The notes under the pieces are model-generated. The model ran no database searches. It was not told where the DNA came from and saw nothing but the letters and a program-made list of their open reading frames with translations. Source: Planctomycetota bacterium (GTDB lineage Bacteria > Planctomycetota > GCA-2746535). Taken from it: DNA of 64,000 nt. Every line of letters starts with the position of its first letter. Position 1 is the stretch's first letter. Shown here in pieces: positions 35,903-44,363 of the stretch. The translations under genes were made by a program, and so were the position numbers. The DNA lies in assembly GCA_002746535.1 (NCBI GenBank), contig NVWA01000080.1, positions 59,513-123,512 of the forward strand. The letters run 5' to 3'.

Positions 35903-36670
35903 ATGCCTGTTTTAGCTGGTGGTTCAGAAGTATTAATGCAGTGCTATAGTGAGTTAAAAGATCTTAGTAGTGCATTAACACCTACATTTAATTTATTGTC
36001 TTCAGTTAAGAAAACAGCAGGCCAATTTGATTTGTTAAAGGAATATGCTGGTTATTTAGTTTATGTTGAAGAAGGTGCTTTCAAACTTTGTTTTGATGGC
36101 AAGGTGGTGCGGATGGTGGAAGATGGGGACTTGTTCTACCTTTCTGCAGATTTATCTAGAGACGGCGCGGTGTTATTTTGTGAATACGCTGGCAAAGTGC
36201 GAATATTAAAGCATTCAATATTTCAAGGTACAATCGCTGGCGATAAAGAATTGGAAGACATATGGCGAAAGTGGGAAGTGAAGCAGGCTGATATGTTGAT
36301 ACATTTATCCAATCATTACTTGCTTACATCTTTACGACCAAATATTCATGCTTTAAATTTTGATGCTGGTGAAGTTGTTATTCAGGAAGGTGATGAGTCC
36401 AGTGAAGTTTTTGAATTACTTGATGGCAGAGCATCAGTCTATGTGCACGGTAAAAAAGTTGCTGAAATAGAAGAAGGCGCAGTCTTCGGTGAGATACAAT
36501 TTTTGATTGGGAGCAAGCGTTCAGCAACAATTAAAACAGATACTATCTGTACTATCAATAGTATTCATAGAGATGATTTTGCTGAAATGGTTAAAACCAG
36601 ACCTCAGCTTATTTTAAATATTGCAAAAAATCTTGCCGAAAAATTGGTAGAATTACAGAATAAATCTTAA
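35903..36670 (+). CDS. Cyclic-nucleotide-binding-fold protein, no DNA-binding domain
   Basis: A 255-residue protein with two cNMP-like beta-rolls. The second (about residues 145-250) is typical: FDAGEVVIQEGDESSEVFELLDG, then the phosphate-binding cassette FGEIQFLIGSKRSATI with Glu and Arg. The first (about 20-125) is degenerate and lacks the cassette. No helix-turn-helix follows, unlike Crp/Fnr proteins, so it should act by protein contact. It is the last gene of the run that includes the LRR kinase and PhoH; a second messenger input to that set is possible. RBS gaagga. Confidence 0.8.
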   Translation: MPVLAGGSEVLMQCYSELKDLSSALTPTFNLLSSVKKTAGQFDLLKEYAGYLVYVEEGAFKLCFDGKVVRMVEDGDLFYLSADLSRDGAVLFCEYAGKVRILKHSIFQGTIAGDKELEDIWRKWEVKQADMLIHLSNHYLLTSLRPNIHALNFDAGEVVIQEGDESSEVFELLDGRASVYVHGKKVAEIEEGAVFGEIQFLIGSKRSATIKTDTICTINSIHRDDFAEMVKTRPQLILNIAKNLAEKLVELQNKS

Positions 36671-36760
36671 TTAGTCTCAATACTGATTAAGTAATTTTAC
36701 TATTGGTTATTTTAATTAAATTTTTTAATACTTCAGATTCTATGTCCAAATCAAAAAGTT

Positions 36761-36786
36761 TATAATATAATTGCCAACGTTGGCAG
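36761..36786 (+). promoter_or_regulatory. -10-like box with LacI-type operator palindrome
   Basis: A TATAAT at 36761-36766 is followed by the perfect 14-base palindrome TGCCAACGTTGGCA at 36772-36785, with a central CG as in LacI/GalR-family operators. It ends 26 bases before the oxidoreductase start. A repressor bound here would cover the likely transcription start. No good -35 is seen and no LacI-family gene is in the window. Confidence 0.6.
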
Positions 36787-36811
36787 AATAATAATTTAAC
36801 AGGTGTGTGTT

Positions 36812-38110
36812 ATGGCTAAAAAGAAATATGTGTTGGTGGGTACTGGCGGAAGATCTCGAATGTTTGTATGTTCTATTTTAGGAGATTATAAAAAGACAGC
36901 TGATTTAGTAGGGATTTGTGACGTAAATCAGGTTCGTTTGGATTACATGAACAGAGAAATAATTCAAAAAGAATTTAAGCATCGCAAGGTGAGAACCTAT
37001 GTTGCATCTGAGTTTGATAAAATGTTGAAAAAAGAAAAACCTTACGGTGTAATCGTATCTACTGTCGATAGGACGCATCATGATTATATCATTCGTTCTT
37101 TAGATGCTGGTTGTCATGTGATTTCTGAAAAGCCAATGACAATTGATGCTGATAAGTGCCAATCAATTTTGGATGCGGTAGAAAGAAATAATAAAAAACT
37201 TCGTGTGACTTTTAACTATCGTTATGCACCTGTAGCCACAAAAGTTAGAGAACTTATTATGAAGAATACGATTGGTGATATCACTTCTATTCATTTTGAA
37301 TGGTTACTTGATACAAACCATGGGGCAGACTATTTTAGAAGATGGCATCGGGATAAAAGAAATTCAGGTGGCTTAATGGTTCATAAATCTACACATCATT
37401 TTGATTTAGTAAATTTCTGGATTAACTCTTCACCCAAAGAGGTTTTTGGAATGGGCGACTTGCGGTTTTATGGTAGAGAAAATGCTAATAATAGAGGTGA
37501 CTTTGAACAGTATGTTAGAGGGTCTGAAGGATCAAAAGCATCTAAAAAATGCCCGTTTGCTTTAGATATGAAAAAGCACCCTAACCTCAAAGAGTTATAC
37601 TTGAAGGCGGAGCATTTAGATGGTTATATCCGAGATCAAAATGTGTTTAGTGATGGGATAAGTATTGAAGATACTATGGGTGTCATGGTTCGGTATCAGA
37701 ATAAAGCAATCTTAACTTATTCGTTAAATGCTTATATGCCATGGGAAGGGTATAACGTTAATATAAATGGAACCAAAGGACGCATGCAAGTGCAAGTTGC
37801 TGAGAAGTCCTACTTTAATGGTGCTGGGAAAATTGAAGATGAGGGTGCCTCTGCTCACAAAAGTATATTTATCTTACCACAATTTAAAAAACCTTATGAA
37901 GTCGAAATTAAAGAAGGTGTTGGTGGACATGGTGGTGGTGATGTTGTCATGTTGCGAGATATTTTTGGGACTAGCAAGAAAGATAAGTTTAATCGAGCCG
38001 CAGATCATAAAGATGGTGCCATGTCAATCTTGACTGGAATCGCTGCTAATCAATCTTTTAATACAGGTCTCCCTGTAAAAGTAAAAGACCTCGTAACTTT
38101 TTATGAATAA
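36812..38110 (+). CDS. Gfo/Idh/MocA-family oxidoreductase
   Basis: A 432-residue NAD(P)-dependent sugar or inositol dehydrogenase-type protein. The Rossmann part opens VLVGTGGRSRMFV and contains CDVN and the family motif EKPM (residues about 110-113). The catalytic-type block GGLMVHKSTHHFDLVNFW (about 190) and the C-terminal beta-sheet domain follow. No Tat signal is present, so it is cytosolic. A GTG nine bases upstream is in frame, but aggtg and the ATG at 36812 fit better. It is transcribed alone from the operator-like promoter and ends at a strong hairpin. Substrate is unknown. Confidence 0.88.
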   Translation: MAKKKYVLVGTGGRSRMFVCSILGDYKKTADLVGICDVNQVRLDYMNREIIQKEFKHRKVRTYVASEFDKMLKKEKPYGVIVSTVDRTHHDYIIRSLDAGCHVISEKPMTIDADKCQSILDAVERNNKKLRVTFNYRYAPVATKVRELIMKNTIGDITSIHFEWLLDTNHGADYFRRWHRDKRNSGGLMVHKSTHHFDLVNFWINSSPKEVFGMGDLRFYGRENANNRGDFEQYVRGSEGSKASKKCPFALDMKKHPNLKELYLKAEHLDGYIRDQNVFSDGISIEDTMGVMVRYQNKAILTYSLNAYMPWEGYNVNINGTKGRMQVQVAEKSYFNGAGKIEDEGASAHKSIFILPQFKKPYEVEIKEGVGGHGGGDVVMLRDIFGTSKKDKFNRAADHKDGAMSILTGIAANQSFNTGLPVKVKDLVTFYE

Positions 38111-38115
38111 ATAAG

Positions 38116-38141
38116 AAGAGGCAATGCATGCATTGCCTCTT
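38116..38141 (+). terminator. Rho-independent terminator
   Basis: A perfect 26-base palindrome (AAGAGGCAATGC arm repeated inverted) just after the oxidoreductase stop, ending in TTTT. The hairpin plus T-run fits an intrinsic terminator. It may also block minus-strand transcripts that pass the AraC gene. Confidence 0.85.
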
Positions 38142-38290
38142 TTCAAGAAATCAAAAACTGATACTCGTCTCTAAACTTTTTGATCAAATAATATTAGCTT
38201 AAAAACGCATCTGTTCTTCTCCGTGCCTTTGTGTGGTAAATTATTTTTCTAATAAGCGAAAATAACATCAGAAATTAGATCAAACTTTAA

Positions 38291-39112
38291 TTAGGAGATG
38301 TCTTTTCGAAATTGATTAGGGCTTTTGCCGGTGACCTTTTTGAATTGATGGCTGAATTGCATGATATCTTGATACTGAAGCGTGTTGGCTATTTCGCTAA
38401 TATTCAAATTTGATTCTGTTAAAAGAGAAATCGCCTTATTAATCCTGGCTTGTTTGATAAATTCCCGTGGTGTTTGAGAAAAACTTTTTTTAAATTGTCT
38501 GCTGAAATAATCATGATTCATTATTAGTAGATCAGAGAAATTTTTTGGTGAAATTTTTTGCTGAATATGATCATTTGTATATTTTAAGATTTGTTTGATT
38601 TGGTAACGTTTTAAACCATCCGTGAAAGAGGATCTTTTTTTTGGTTCTTGTAAAATATCACTTAATAAAATAGCAAGTGCAGACTTCAAATAAATTTTCT
38701 GTAAACTGTTCTTTCGATTGGCATGTATGATTAAATCATAAAAGTGAGATTTTAAATAATTAAAATCCTTTATTAAGAAATACGGTTCATCCAATTTGAT
38801 CGGATTTGTTTTTTTTAATTGAAAACGCAAAAAATAAACGCGCCCTTTTTTACTTTTATTGTCGTAGGAAAACTGCTGTTCTACATTAGGCTGAACCCAT
38901 AGAATTGAATCTTCTGTTAATCTTCCAGGTTCGCCATTTAGAGAGAAGTTTATTTCTCCTCTTTCCATGAAATAAATTAAATGATCTTTAATATTTCGTT
39001 TTTTAATAGACCAACGATTATCAATGTCAGTAATGCCATAAATAGAAATTAATAATTCTTTATCAGGGTGTAAAAAATGATCTAGATATTTAGTATAGTT
39101 TGTTTGACTCAT
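38291..39112 (-). CDS. AraC-family transcriptional regulator
   Basis: A 273-residue regulator. An N-terminal cupin-like sensor part (about 30-110: LIYFMERGEINFSLNGEP, ILWVQPN) is followed by the double helix-turn-helix (about 170-270: KISPKNFSDLLIMNHDYFSRQFKKSF, then ISEIANTLQYQDIMQFSHQFKK and the PNQFRK ending). The ATG overlaps the TrmH stop by four bases, so translation is coupled. AraC proteins of this size usually respond to sugars. The facing oxidoreductase gene is a possible target. Confidence 0.88.
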   Translation of the reverse strand: MSQTNYTKYLDHFLHPDKELLISIYGITDIDNRWSIKKRNIKDHLIYFMERGEINFSLNGEPGRLTEDSILWVQPNVEQQFSYDNKSKKGRVYFLRFQLKKTNPIKLDEPYFLIKDFNYLKSHFYDLIIHANRKNSLQKIYLKSALAILLSDILQEPKKRSSFTDGLKRYQIKQILKYTNDHIQQKISPKNFSDLLIMNHDYFSRQFKKSFSQTPREFIKQARINKAISLLTESNLNISEIANTLQYQDIMQFSHQFKKVTGKSPNQFRKDIS

Positions 39113-39840
39113 TTCAATTGATTTTTGTCAGAATATATTTCAAGTTCCATTTCTTGACCTTTGTAGTCTTTCATGACTCGATCAACGGCAATACCCCTTT
39201 TCCGTTTAACCCAATGGGCATATCTTTCAGTTTGTTCTTCTAGAGTCAGGTTTCCATTCTCATTATGACAAAGCTCTTTCTCTCTAATAGCATAAGTCGT
39301 AACAGCGACAGCGACGGAAACATTTAAGCTTTGCGTTACACCTACCATAGGAATCAAAAAAAGCCCATCAGCATTTTCACTAGCTTCCTTGGTCAAACCT
39401 AGGCTCTCTTCGCCGAAAACGAGTGCCACCTTTTTCTTTTCATACATTTCATAAACTTCTTGGGTATTTAATATTTTCCCCGCTCCTAAGTCACTTGCTA
39501 AAATAGTGTAGTCTTGTGCTTTTAAGGCTTTGTAGGTGTCATTAATATTTTTATGAATTTCTATATTAACATAATTGTGGGTGCCTTTTGAAACCCGGTT
39601 GTTTATTTTAAATGAATGTTTATCTGTGATGATATGTACTGTATCTACACCAAAGGCATCACATGATCTTATTATAGCGGTTGCGTTATGAGGGTCGTGA
39701 CAGTTTTCAACAACAATTGTGAGTTGATTATTTCTTTTTTTTAATATTTTACGAAACGTTTTTGCTCGTTCTTCGCTGATCATTTCATCAATGGGTAAGT
39801 GGGGAATTTCAACTTCGATTTTATCTTTATTTGTGGCCAA
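39109..39840 (-). CDS. TrmH/SpoU-family RNA 2'-O-methyltransferase
   Basis: A 243-residue SpoU-type methyltransferase. Motif 1 is HNATAIIRSCDAFGV (Asn52, Arg58), motif 2 is VALVFGEESLGLT, and motif 3 is IPMVGVTQSLNVSVAVAV. Together they form the trefoil-knot S-adenosylmethionine site. N- and C-terminal extensions resemble TrmH, which methylates G18 of tRNA, but other RNA targets cannot be excluded. The start is TTG, five bases after the TPR gene stop, with a poor RBS; the next Met is at residue 20. Its end overlaps the AraC start. Confidence 0.85.
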   Translation of the reverse strand: MATNKDKIEVEIPHLPIDEMISEERAKTFRKILKKRNNQLTIVVENCHDPHNATAIIRSCDAFGVDTVHIITDKHSFKINNRVSKGTHNYVNIEIHKNINDTYKALKAQDYTILASDLGAGKILNTQEVYEMYEKKKVALVFGEESLGLTKEASENADGLFLIPMVGVTQSLNVSVAVAVTTYAIREKELCHNENGNLTLEEQTERYAHWVKRKRGIAVDRVMKDYKGQEMELEIYSDKNQLK

Positions 39841-39845
39841 GATAT

Positions 39846-40994
39846 TTACTTCTTTTTTTTCGAAGAAGTTTTTTTTGAAACAAACAGAGGGTAGTTTAAA
39901 ATATCTTTTTTAATGGTTTCATAGGAAGGTAAATTCTTGTAGCTCAAATATATTTTTATGGTTTTATTTGGGAAGTAAATATTTAAAAGGAAAATATCTT
40001 TGCTATTTTTATTTTCTGTTACTAGGTTGAATTTTATTGTTTCTTTTTTTATTTTTCTATCAATGATTGAAAAGCTAATTTGATTAGCTAGTAAAGTAGA
40101 TTTTTCAAAATAATAAATGGCATATATGGCCCATTGTTTAATTTTTGTTTTCCCCATGATGTACGAGGCTTTCGTTTTTAGATTCGGCGCGTTGTTTGAA
40201 TTTCGCAGGGAGATCATTTTTTTATGATATTTGGCAGTTTCGGAAGTATTTGAATTTTTATCGTAAATTTGAACCAATTTTTGAATGGCTAGCCAATCAT
40301 TCGGATTTATCTGCAAAGCTTTTTTTAGATGAAGAATCGCTTTATCAGTTTGATTTAGGTAGTAGGCTACATGTCCAATATTATAAAGTAATATGTTGTT
40401 ATTAGGTTTTAATTTTAAGGCTTCTTCATAAATTTTTATCGCTTGATCTGGTTTGTCTGCATTTAGCCATGCGCCACCCAATTTAATCTTTGCTCGTAAA
40501 TTATTGGGGTACAACTCACATATTTTTTTAAGATATTTGATGGCCTGGTCTGGTTTATTCACTAATAAATAGGCGATGCTTATTTCAAAAAGTTTATATT
40601 CATTTATTTCTTTTTCAATTAGGGCATTTTGTAAACATTTTAAAGATTCTGTGTGGTCCCCTGTATAACGTAGAGCCAATCCTTTTATTAAGAAGGCTTC
40701 CTTATTCTTGGCGTCATCTTTTAAAATGGAGTCTGCAATACTTTTAGCTCTTGTTAAATTAAATAAAACCAGATATGATTTTGCCGTTAGTATTCTTTTT
40801 AATTTATTATCAATTTGGCTTTTTTTAATTAACTCAATTGATTGCAGTATAAAAGCTTTTTTGTCTTTAGTGACATTTTTTAAATTTTGTAAAGTTTCTT
40901 CTAATACTTTGTTATATGACTCGGGATTGAATTCTTTAGAAAATAAAAGTAATGGTAATAGTAATATTAGTTGAAATAGGATTATCTTTTTCAT
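39846..40994 (-). CDS. Exported TPR protein
   Basis: A 382-residue protein with a signal peptide (about residues 1-19) and tandem TPR repeats from about 65 to 265, for example KPDQAIKYLKKICELYPNN, KPDQAIKIYEEALKLKPNN and QTDKAILHLKKALQINPND. The C-terminal 120 residues are beta-rich and end in a Lys/Ser tail (KKTSSKKKK). It probably acts as a periplasmic scaffold. Partners are unknown. It sits between the ankyrin gene (23-base gap) and TrmH (5-base gap). Confidence 0.8.
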   Translation of the reverse strand: MKKIILFQLILLLPLLLFSKEFNPESYNKVLEETLQNLKNVTKDKKAFILQSIELIKKSQIDNKLKRILTAKSYLVLFNLTRAKSIADSILKDDAKNKEAFLIKGLALRYTGDHTESLKCLQNALIEKEINEYKLFEISIAYLLVNKPDQAIKYLKKICELYPNNLRAKIKLGGAWLNADKPDQAIKIYEEALKLKPNNNILLYNIGHVAYYLNQTDKAILHLKKALQINPNDWLAIQKLVQIYDKNSNTSETAKYHKKMISLRNSNNAPNLKTKASYIMGKTKIKQWAIYAIYYFEKSTLLANQISFSIIDRKIKKETIKFNLVTENKNSKDIFLLNIYFPNKTIKIYLSYKNLPSYETIKKDILNYPLFVSKKTSSKKKK

Positions 40995-41017
40995 GTATGG
41001 ATAATGCTCTTGAATTT

Positions 41018-41557
41018 TTAGTTACTTCTTAACAAAAAACTTATTTGCTTATGATTGTGTTTACTGGCCAGATCAAAAGCAGTTTCATTTAATTTATCCT
41101 TTGATTTTAAATCAGCTCCTTTTGCTAAAAGTAATTCAATGGCTTCCATGATGCCACCTTCTGCGGCATAATGTAAGGGTGTCTTTTTGTTAATATCTTG
41201 AGATTCTATATCGGCTCCTTTTGCCAACAACAATTCTATAACCTCAATTCTTTTGTTTTTTACAGCTAGATGAATTGGGAATCGGCCTTTGGCATCTTTC
41301 GTGTTGGCAAGATTCGGTGAGAAGCTTAACAGTGCTGATGCATTTTTGAAATTCCCAAGAAGAATGGATTTGAAAAAGGCGATTAATTTTCTTTTTTGAA
41401 TTTCAGGATCTGTTTTTAATTTTGATCCCTTTGATCTGCGATAGGTTTTTAATTTGATCGTTTTGTCACAATTAGGGCATCTGATGACCTTGCCAAACAT
41501 TTCTTTTTTTAATCCTAGCTCAACTTTACAATCATTATTTGGACATATGATAATCAT
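41018..41557 (-). CDS. Zinc-ribbon and ankyrin-repeat protein
   Basis: A 179-residue cytosolic protein. Residues 5-30 are a zinc ribbon of the MJ0042 type (Cys5, Cys10, Cys27, Cys30). Residues about 80-179 hold three ankyrin repeats, seen as GRFPIHLAVKNKRIEVIELL, KTPLHYAAEGGIMEAIELL and ETAFDLASKHNHKQISFLL. It is a likely protein-binding adaptor. RBS ggag is clear. It lies 15 bases after the HAD gene in the same direction. Confidence 0.85.
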   Translation of the reverse strand: MIIICPNNDCKVELGLKKEMFGKVIRCPNCDKTIKLKTYRRSKGSKLKTDPEIQKRKLIAFFKSILLGNFKNASALLSFSPNLANTKDAKGRFPIHLAVKNKRIEVIELLLAKGADIESQDINKKTPLHYAAEGGIMEAIELLLAKGADLKSKDKLNETAFDLASKHNHKQISFLLRSN

Positions 41558-41572
41558 TTTAATTGCTCCGAT

Positions 41573-42352
41573 TTATAGTAGTGAAGGAATCCCTTTAATA
41601 TTGTCTAAAATAAAATCTGGTTTTTGTGAAATCATTTCTAAATCATCTTTTGTTGTCACGCCGGTCAAGACAAGTATCGTCGATAAATTTGCTTGAAACC
41701 CAAGCTCAATGTCGGTTGCTAGTCGGTCGCCAACAATAACAGTATTCTCAGGTTTACCATTGATTCTGTTTAATGCGGCGGTCGCCATTTCTTTGTTCGG
41801 TTTACCTATTATTTTTGGTCTTCTACCAGTGGATGTAAATATTAATTCTATAAATGAACCGCAATCGGGCAGTGGCCCTATTTCAGAGGGAACATTTACA
41901 TCTGGATGAGAAGCAATGTAAGGGATGCCTCTTCTAAGATTTAGACATGCCGTACATAGTTTTTCATAATTTATGGTTGTGTCATATCCCATTATAATCG
42001 CATCCGGATTTTCACTTGTGACGACGAATCCGCCTTGTTCGATTTCATTTTTGAAGCTTTCTGTTCCTAACACAAATACATTTTTAATTTCCGGTTGTGT
42101 CTTCATGTAATCGACGGTAGCTTCTCCAGACGTTAATATTTTCTCCAAGGGCATATCAATACCAAAATCTTTCCATTTCGTTTGATAAAGTCGTTTATCT
42201 TTAGACGAATTATTGGTTAATAATATGAATTTTTTTCCCTTCTTTTCTAAAATTTCAAAAAGTTCTTCGACACCCTCAAATAAGCGATGGCCTAAACATA
42301 GAGTGCCATCAATATCAAATAAGAAGTTTTCAATATGATGCAAATTATCCAT
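41573..42352 (-). CDS. HAD-IIA family phosphatase (NagD-like)
   Basis: A 259-residue HAD hydrolase of the NagD/pNPPase type. Motif 1 is FLFDIDGTL (Asp13, Asp15), motif 2 is LLTNNSS, the C2a cap domain lies in the middle, motif 3 is IIGKPNKEM and motif 4 is VIVGDRLATDIELG. These enzymes remove phosphate from sugar phosphates, nucleotides or glycolytic side products. The start overlaps the end of the zinc-ribbon membrane gene by eight bases. Substrate unknown. Confidence 0.88.
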   Translation of the reverse strand: MDNLHHIENFLFDIDGTLCLGHRLFEGVEELFEILEKKGKKFILLTNNSSKDKRLYQTKWKDFGIDMPLEKILTSGEATVDYMKTQPEIKNVFVLGTESFKNEIEQGGFVVTSENPDAIIMGYDTTINYEKLCTACLNLRRGIPYIASHPDVNVPSEIGPLPDCGSFIELIFTSTGRRPKIIGKPNKEMATAALNRINGKPENTVIVGDRLATDIELGFQANLSTILVLTGVTTKDDLEMISQKPDFILDNIKGIPSLL

Positions 42353-42659
42353 TGTCAGCTTTCAATTTTTCAATGATTTTCCGTTTTTGGCTATACCAGC
42401 CTGCAATTGATATGATCCCTGCAAAAGTTAGAGATGCTTGGTAAGGATTTATAGTAGTTGTAAGAGAGCCAGAAGTATTTGATTTTATATCCAATGCGAG
42501 AACAATTATGGAAAAGCTGATCGCATATGCTACCAGGAACAGTCGAATAAATTTGGTTTTCAGAAAATCCAAAAATATTTTACTGGGTAATTCTTTACCG
42601 CAATTTGGGCAATTCAAAAGATTATTGTTCAGCTCTATAGCTTTGTTTGGTTGATCCAT
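42345..42659 (-). CDS. Small membrane protein with a CxxC knuckle
   Basis: A 104-residue protein. NCPNCGKELPS at residues 16-26 gives one Cys pair (Cys17, Cys20); a second pair is absent, so a zinc ribbon would have to be shared or dimeric. Two membrane helices follow (about 37-55 and 75-88). Not recognised. It is the first gene of the six-gene minus-strand run ending with AraC. The RBS is weak. Confidence 0.7.
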   Translation of the reverse strand: MDQPNKAIELNNNLLNCPNCGKELPSKIFLDFLKTKFIRLFLVAYAISFSIIVLALDIKSNTSGSLTTTINPYQASLTFAGIISIAGWYSQKRKIIEKLKADNG

Positions 42660-42912
42660 TTCAATGTATTTCTATTTGTTAAAAAAACATGATTCTCTCA
42701 AATTTTTAAAAAATGAAAAGTTTAATCATTTTCATCCATATTTTATCTGTTTCGTATTGTAAAGTTTGAATTTGCGGAATCGTTTCACATCTTAACTCAT
42801 TTTCGTGGGTATGTATCAATGTAATTGCCTATATTTTAGTAGATAGAATTTGCTTAAATTGTAACATATTACCATACCAGTAGTAATTGTGTAAAAGTAT
42901 AAGGAGACAAAT

Positions 42913-43566
42913 GTGGCAGCTGTCAGACGGCGATCAGGAAATGGTCAAACCAGAAGAGGTCGAAGTAATTATGAAGAAGATGATGAGGACGATTACAGAA
43001 GAGATAGAAAACCATCTTCTAGTACTCCATCGGGTTTAGCTTCGAGTAATTTGACCATAGTTTTATTTATTGCTATTTTAATCGCTGGTGGCGTTTTATT
43101 TATGGTTATGGAAAATGGGCGCCAGTCTCGAAATCCCAATAAAAATGAAAACTCACTTTCGAAAACTGATGGAAGCAAAGGTTTAGTAAATCCAAATGCA
43201 ACCAAAGAAATTAATTTAGATCCAACTCGCGGTGATATCATGAAAGACTCCATCGCTAGAGCGAATAAACCTCCGACAAAATCTTCCAAGAAAGAAAAGA
43301 AAAAATCTGTTAAAAAAAGTGTGAAAAAGAGTGCTAAAAAAGTTCAGGAGAATGATGATTTAGATTTAAAAGTTGTCGGGGATCCTAAACCAAAGAAGGT
43401 CAAGCCTGTAGAAAAGAAAAAAGAAATAACGAAAATAGATGATGATGATGTCTCAAAAACCAATGTTCGTATGTTTGGTGATAATCCTGAAATGTTAGAA
43501 GCTAAGAAGAAACGTGATAAAGAAAGAGAAGAGCGTAGAAAGAAAAAAGCTAACGAATCTGATTGA
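42913..43566 (+). CDS. Single-pass membrane protein with Lys-rich tail
   Basis: A 217-residue protein of unknown family. Residues 1-44 are charged (RRR, EEDDEDDY), residues about 46-66 are one membrane helix, and the remainder is polar and strongly basic, with a histone-H1-like run near 125-140 (KKSVKKSVKKSAKK). The start is GTG, with aaggag eight bases upstream. An ATG two bases earlier opens a different frame that stops after 42 codons. It precedes the sigma factor gene by about 190 bases in the same direction. Role unknown; binding to an acidic polymer such as nucleic acid or cell wall is possible. Confidence 0.65.
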   Translation: MAAVRRRSGNGQTRRGRSNYEEDDEDDYRRDRKPSSSTPSGLASSNLTIVLFIAILIAGGVLFMVMENGRQSRNPNKNENSLSKTDGSKGLVNPNATKEINLDPTRGDIMKDSIARANKPPTKSSKKEKKKSVKKSVKKSAKKVQENDDLDLKVVGDPKPKKVKPVEKKKEITKIDDDDVSKTNVRMFGDNPEMLEAKKKRDKEREERRKKKANESD

Positions 43567-43757
43567 GAAAATATCCTTTAATTGATTTCACCTGAAAGAA
43601 TATTTTCAGTCTTGTGATTTCATAATCTAGCCAATAGATGCCATATTTATAACCACTAAAGTTTCATTTAGAAAATACAAGAATTTTTTTAGTAAGAATG
43701 GAACTTATTAAAATCATAGGAGTGTTGTTTAATAGGGTCTCTTTGGATTGACAGCTT

Positions 43758-44363
43758 ATGATAGATGCAGGTACTGATTTTGAAATCAATATTCATTCTG
43801 GAAACAGAAATGGTTATTTAAAGAGGCAGCGATTGATTCTTAGTGAAAAAATTAGCCAATTATTTGAATCTCATGGTAATCGTGTAACGGGTTTTCTTGT
43901 AAATATGCTCGGAGATTACGACCGTGCAAGAGATTTAACACAAGAATCTTATTATAAATTATATAAATATTTGCAAAAAAAATCTGAAGATGTGGAAGAT
44001 GATAATCGAGAATTACATCCTTTATTATTTAGGATTGCCTTAAATTTAGGTCGCGATGAAATTAGAAAAAGAAAAGTTAGAAAAGAAAGACCTATCCCAG
44101 AAGGATTTGATTTTGCAAAAGAAGAGGAACCATCGTCTTTAGAAGAAGAAGAACAGAAAAAGCTTATTTATGAATCAATTAATCAGTTACCAGCTGATTA
44201 TAAAGAAGCTTTAATGTTGCGAGATATAGAAGGCCATAGCTATAAAGATGTTAGCAGGATACTTAAGCTAGAAATAGGCACAGTCAAGTCAAGAATTAAC
44301 CGAGCAAGAATAAAATTTAAAAATATTTATTTAAGCCGCTTACGAGAAAATAATGATGAATGA
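43758..44363 (+). CDS. ECF-type RNA polymerase sigma factor
   Basis: A 201-residue sigma-70 family member. Region 2 (about 36-105) holds MLGDYDRARDLTQESYYKLY and LLFRIALNLGRDEIRKRK. An acidic linker (EEEEPSSLEEEEQKK) follows, then region 4 (about 140-195) with LPADYKEALMLRDIEGHSYKDVSRIL and GTVKSRINRAR. It has no region 1.1 or 3. The last 11 bases overlap the anti-sigma gene, the classical pairing. The promoter it recognises cannot be read here. Confidence 0.92.
   Translation: MIDAGTDFEINIHSGNRNGYLKRQRLILSEKISQLFESHGNRVTGFLVNMLGDYDRARDLTQESYYKLYKYLQKKSEDVEDDNRELHPLLFRIALNLGRDEIRKRKVRKERPIPEGFDFAKEEEPSSLEEEEQKKLIYESINQLPADYKEALMLRDIEGHSYKDVSRILKLEIGTVKSRINRARIKFKNIYLSRLRENNDE

Noticed and set aside
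43306..43350. Lys/Ser codon repeats in the basic-tailed membrane protein gene
   Set aside because: Considered as a DNA repeat or CRISPR-like array, but it is short, in frame and explained by the KKSVKK protein repeat.
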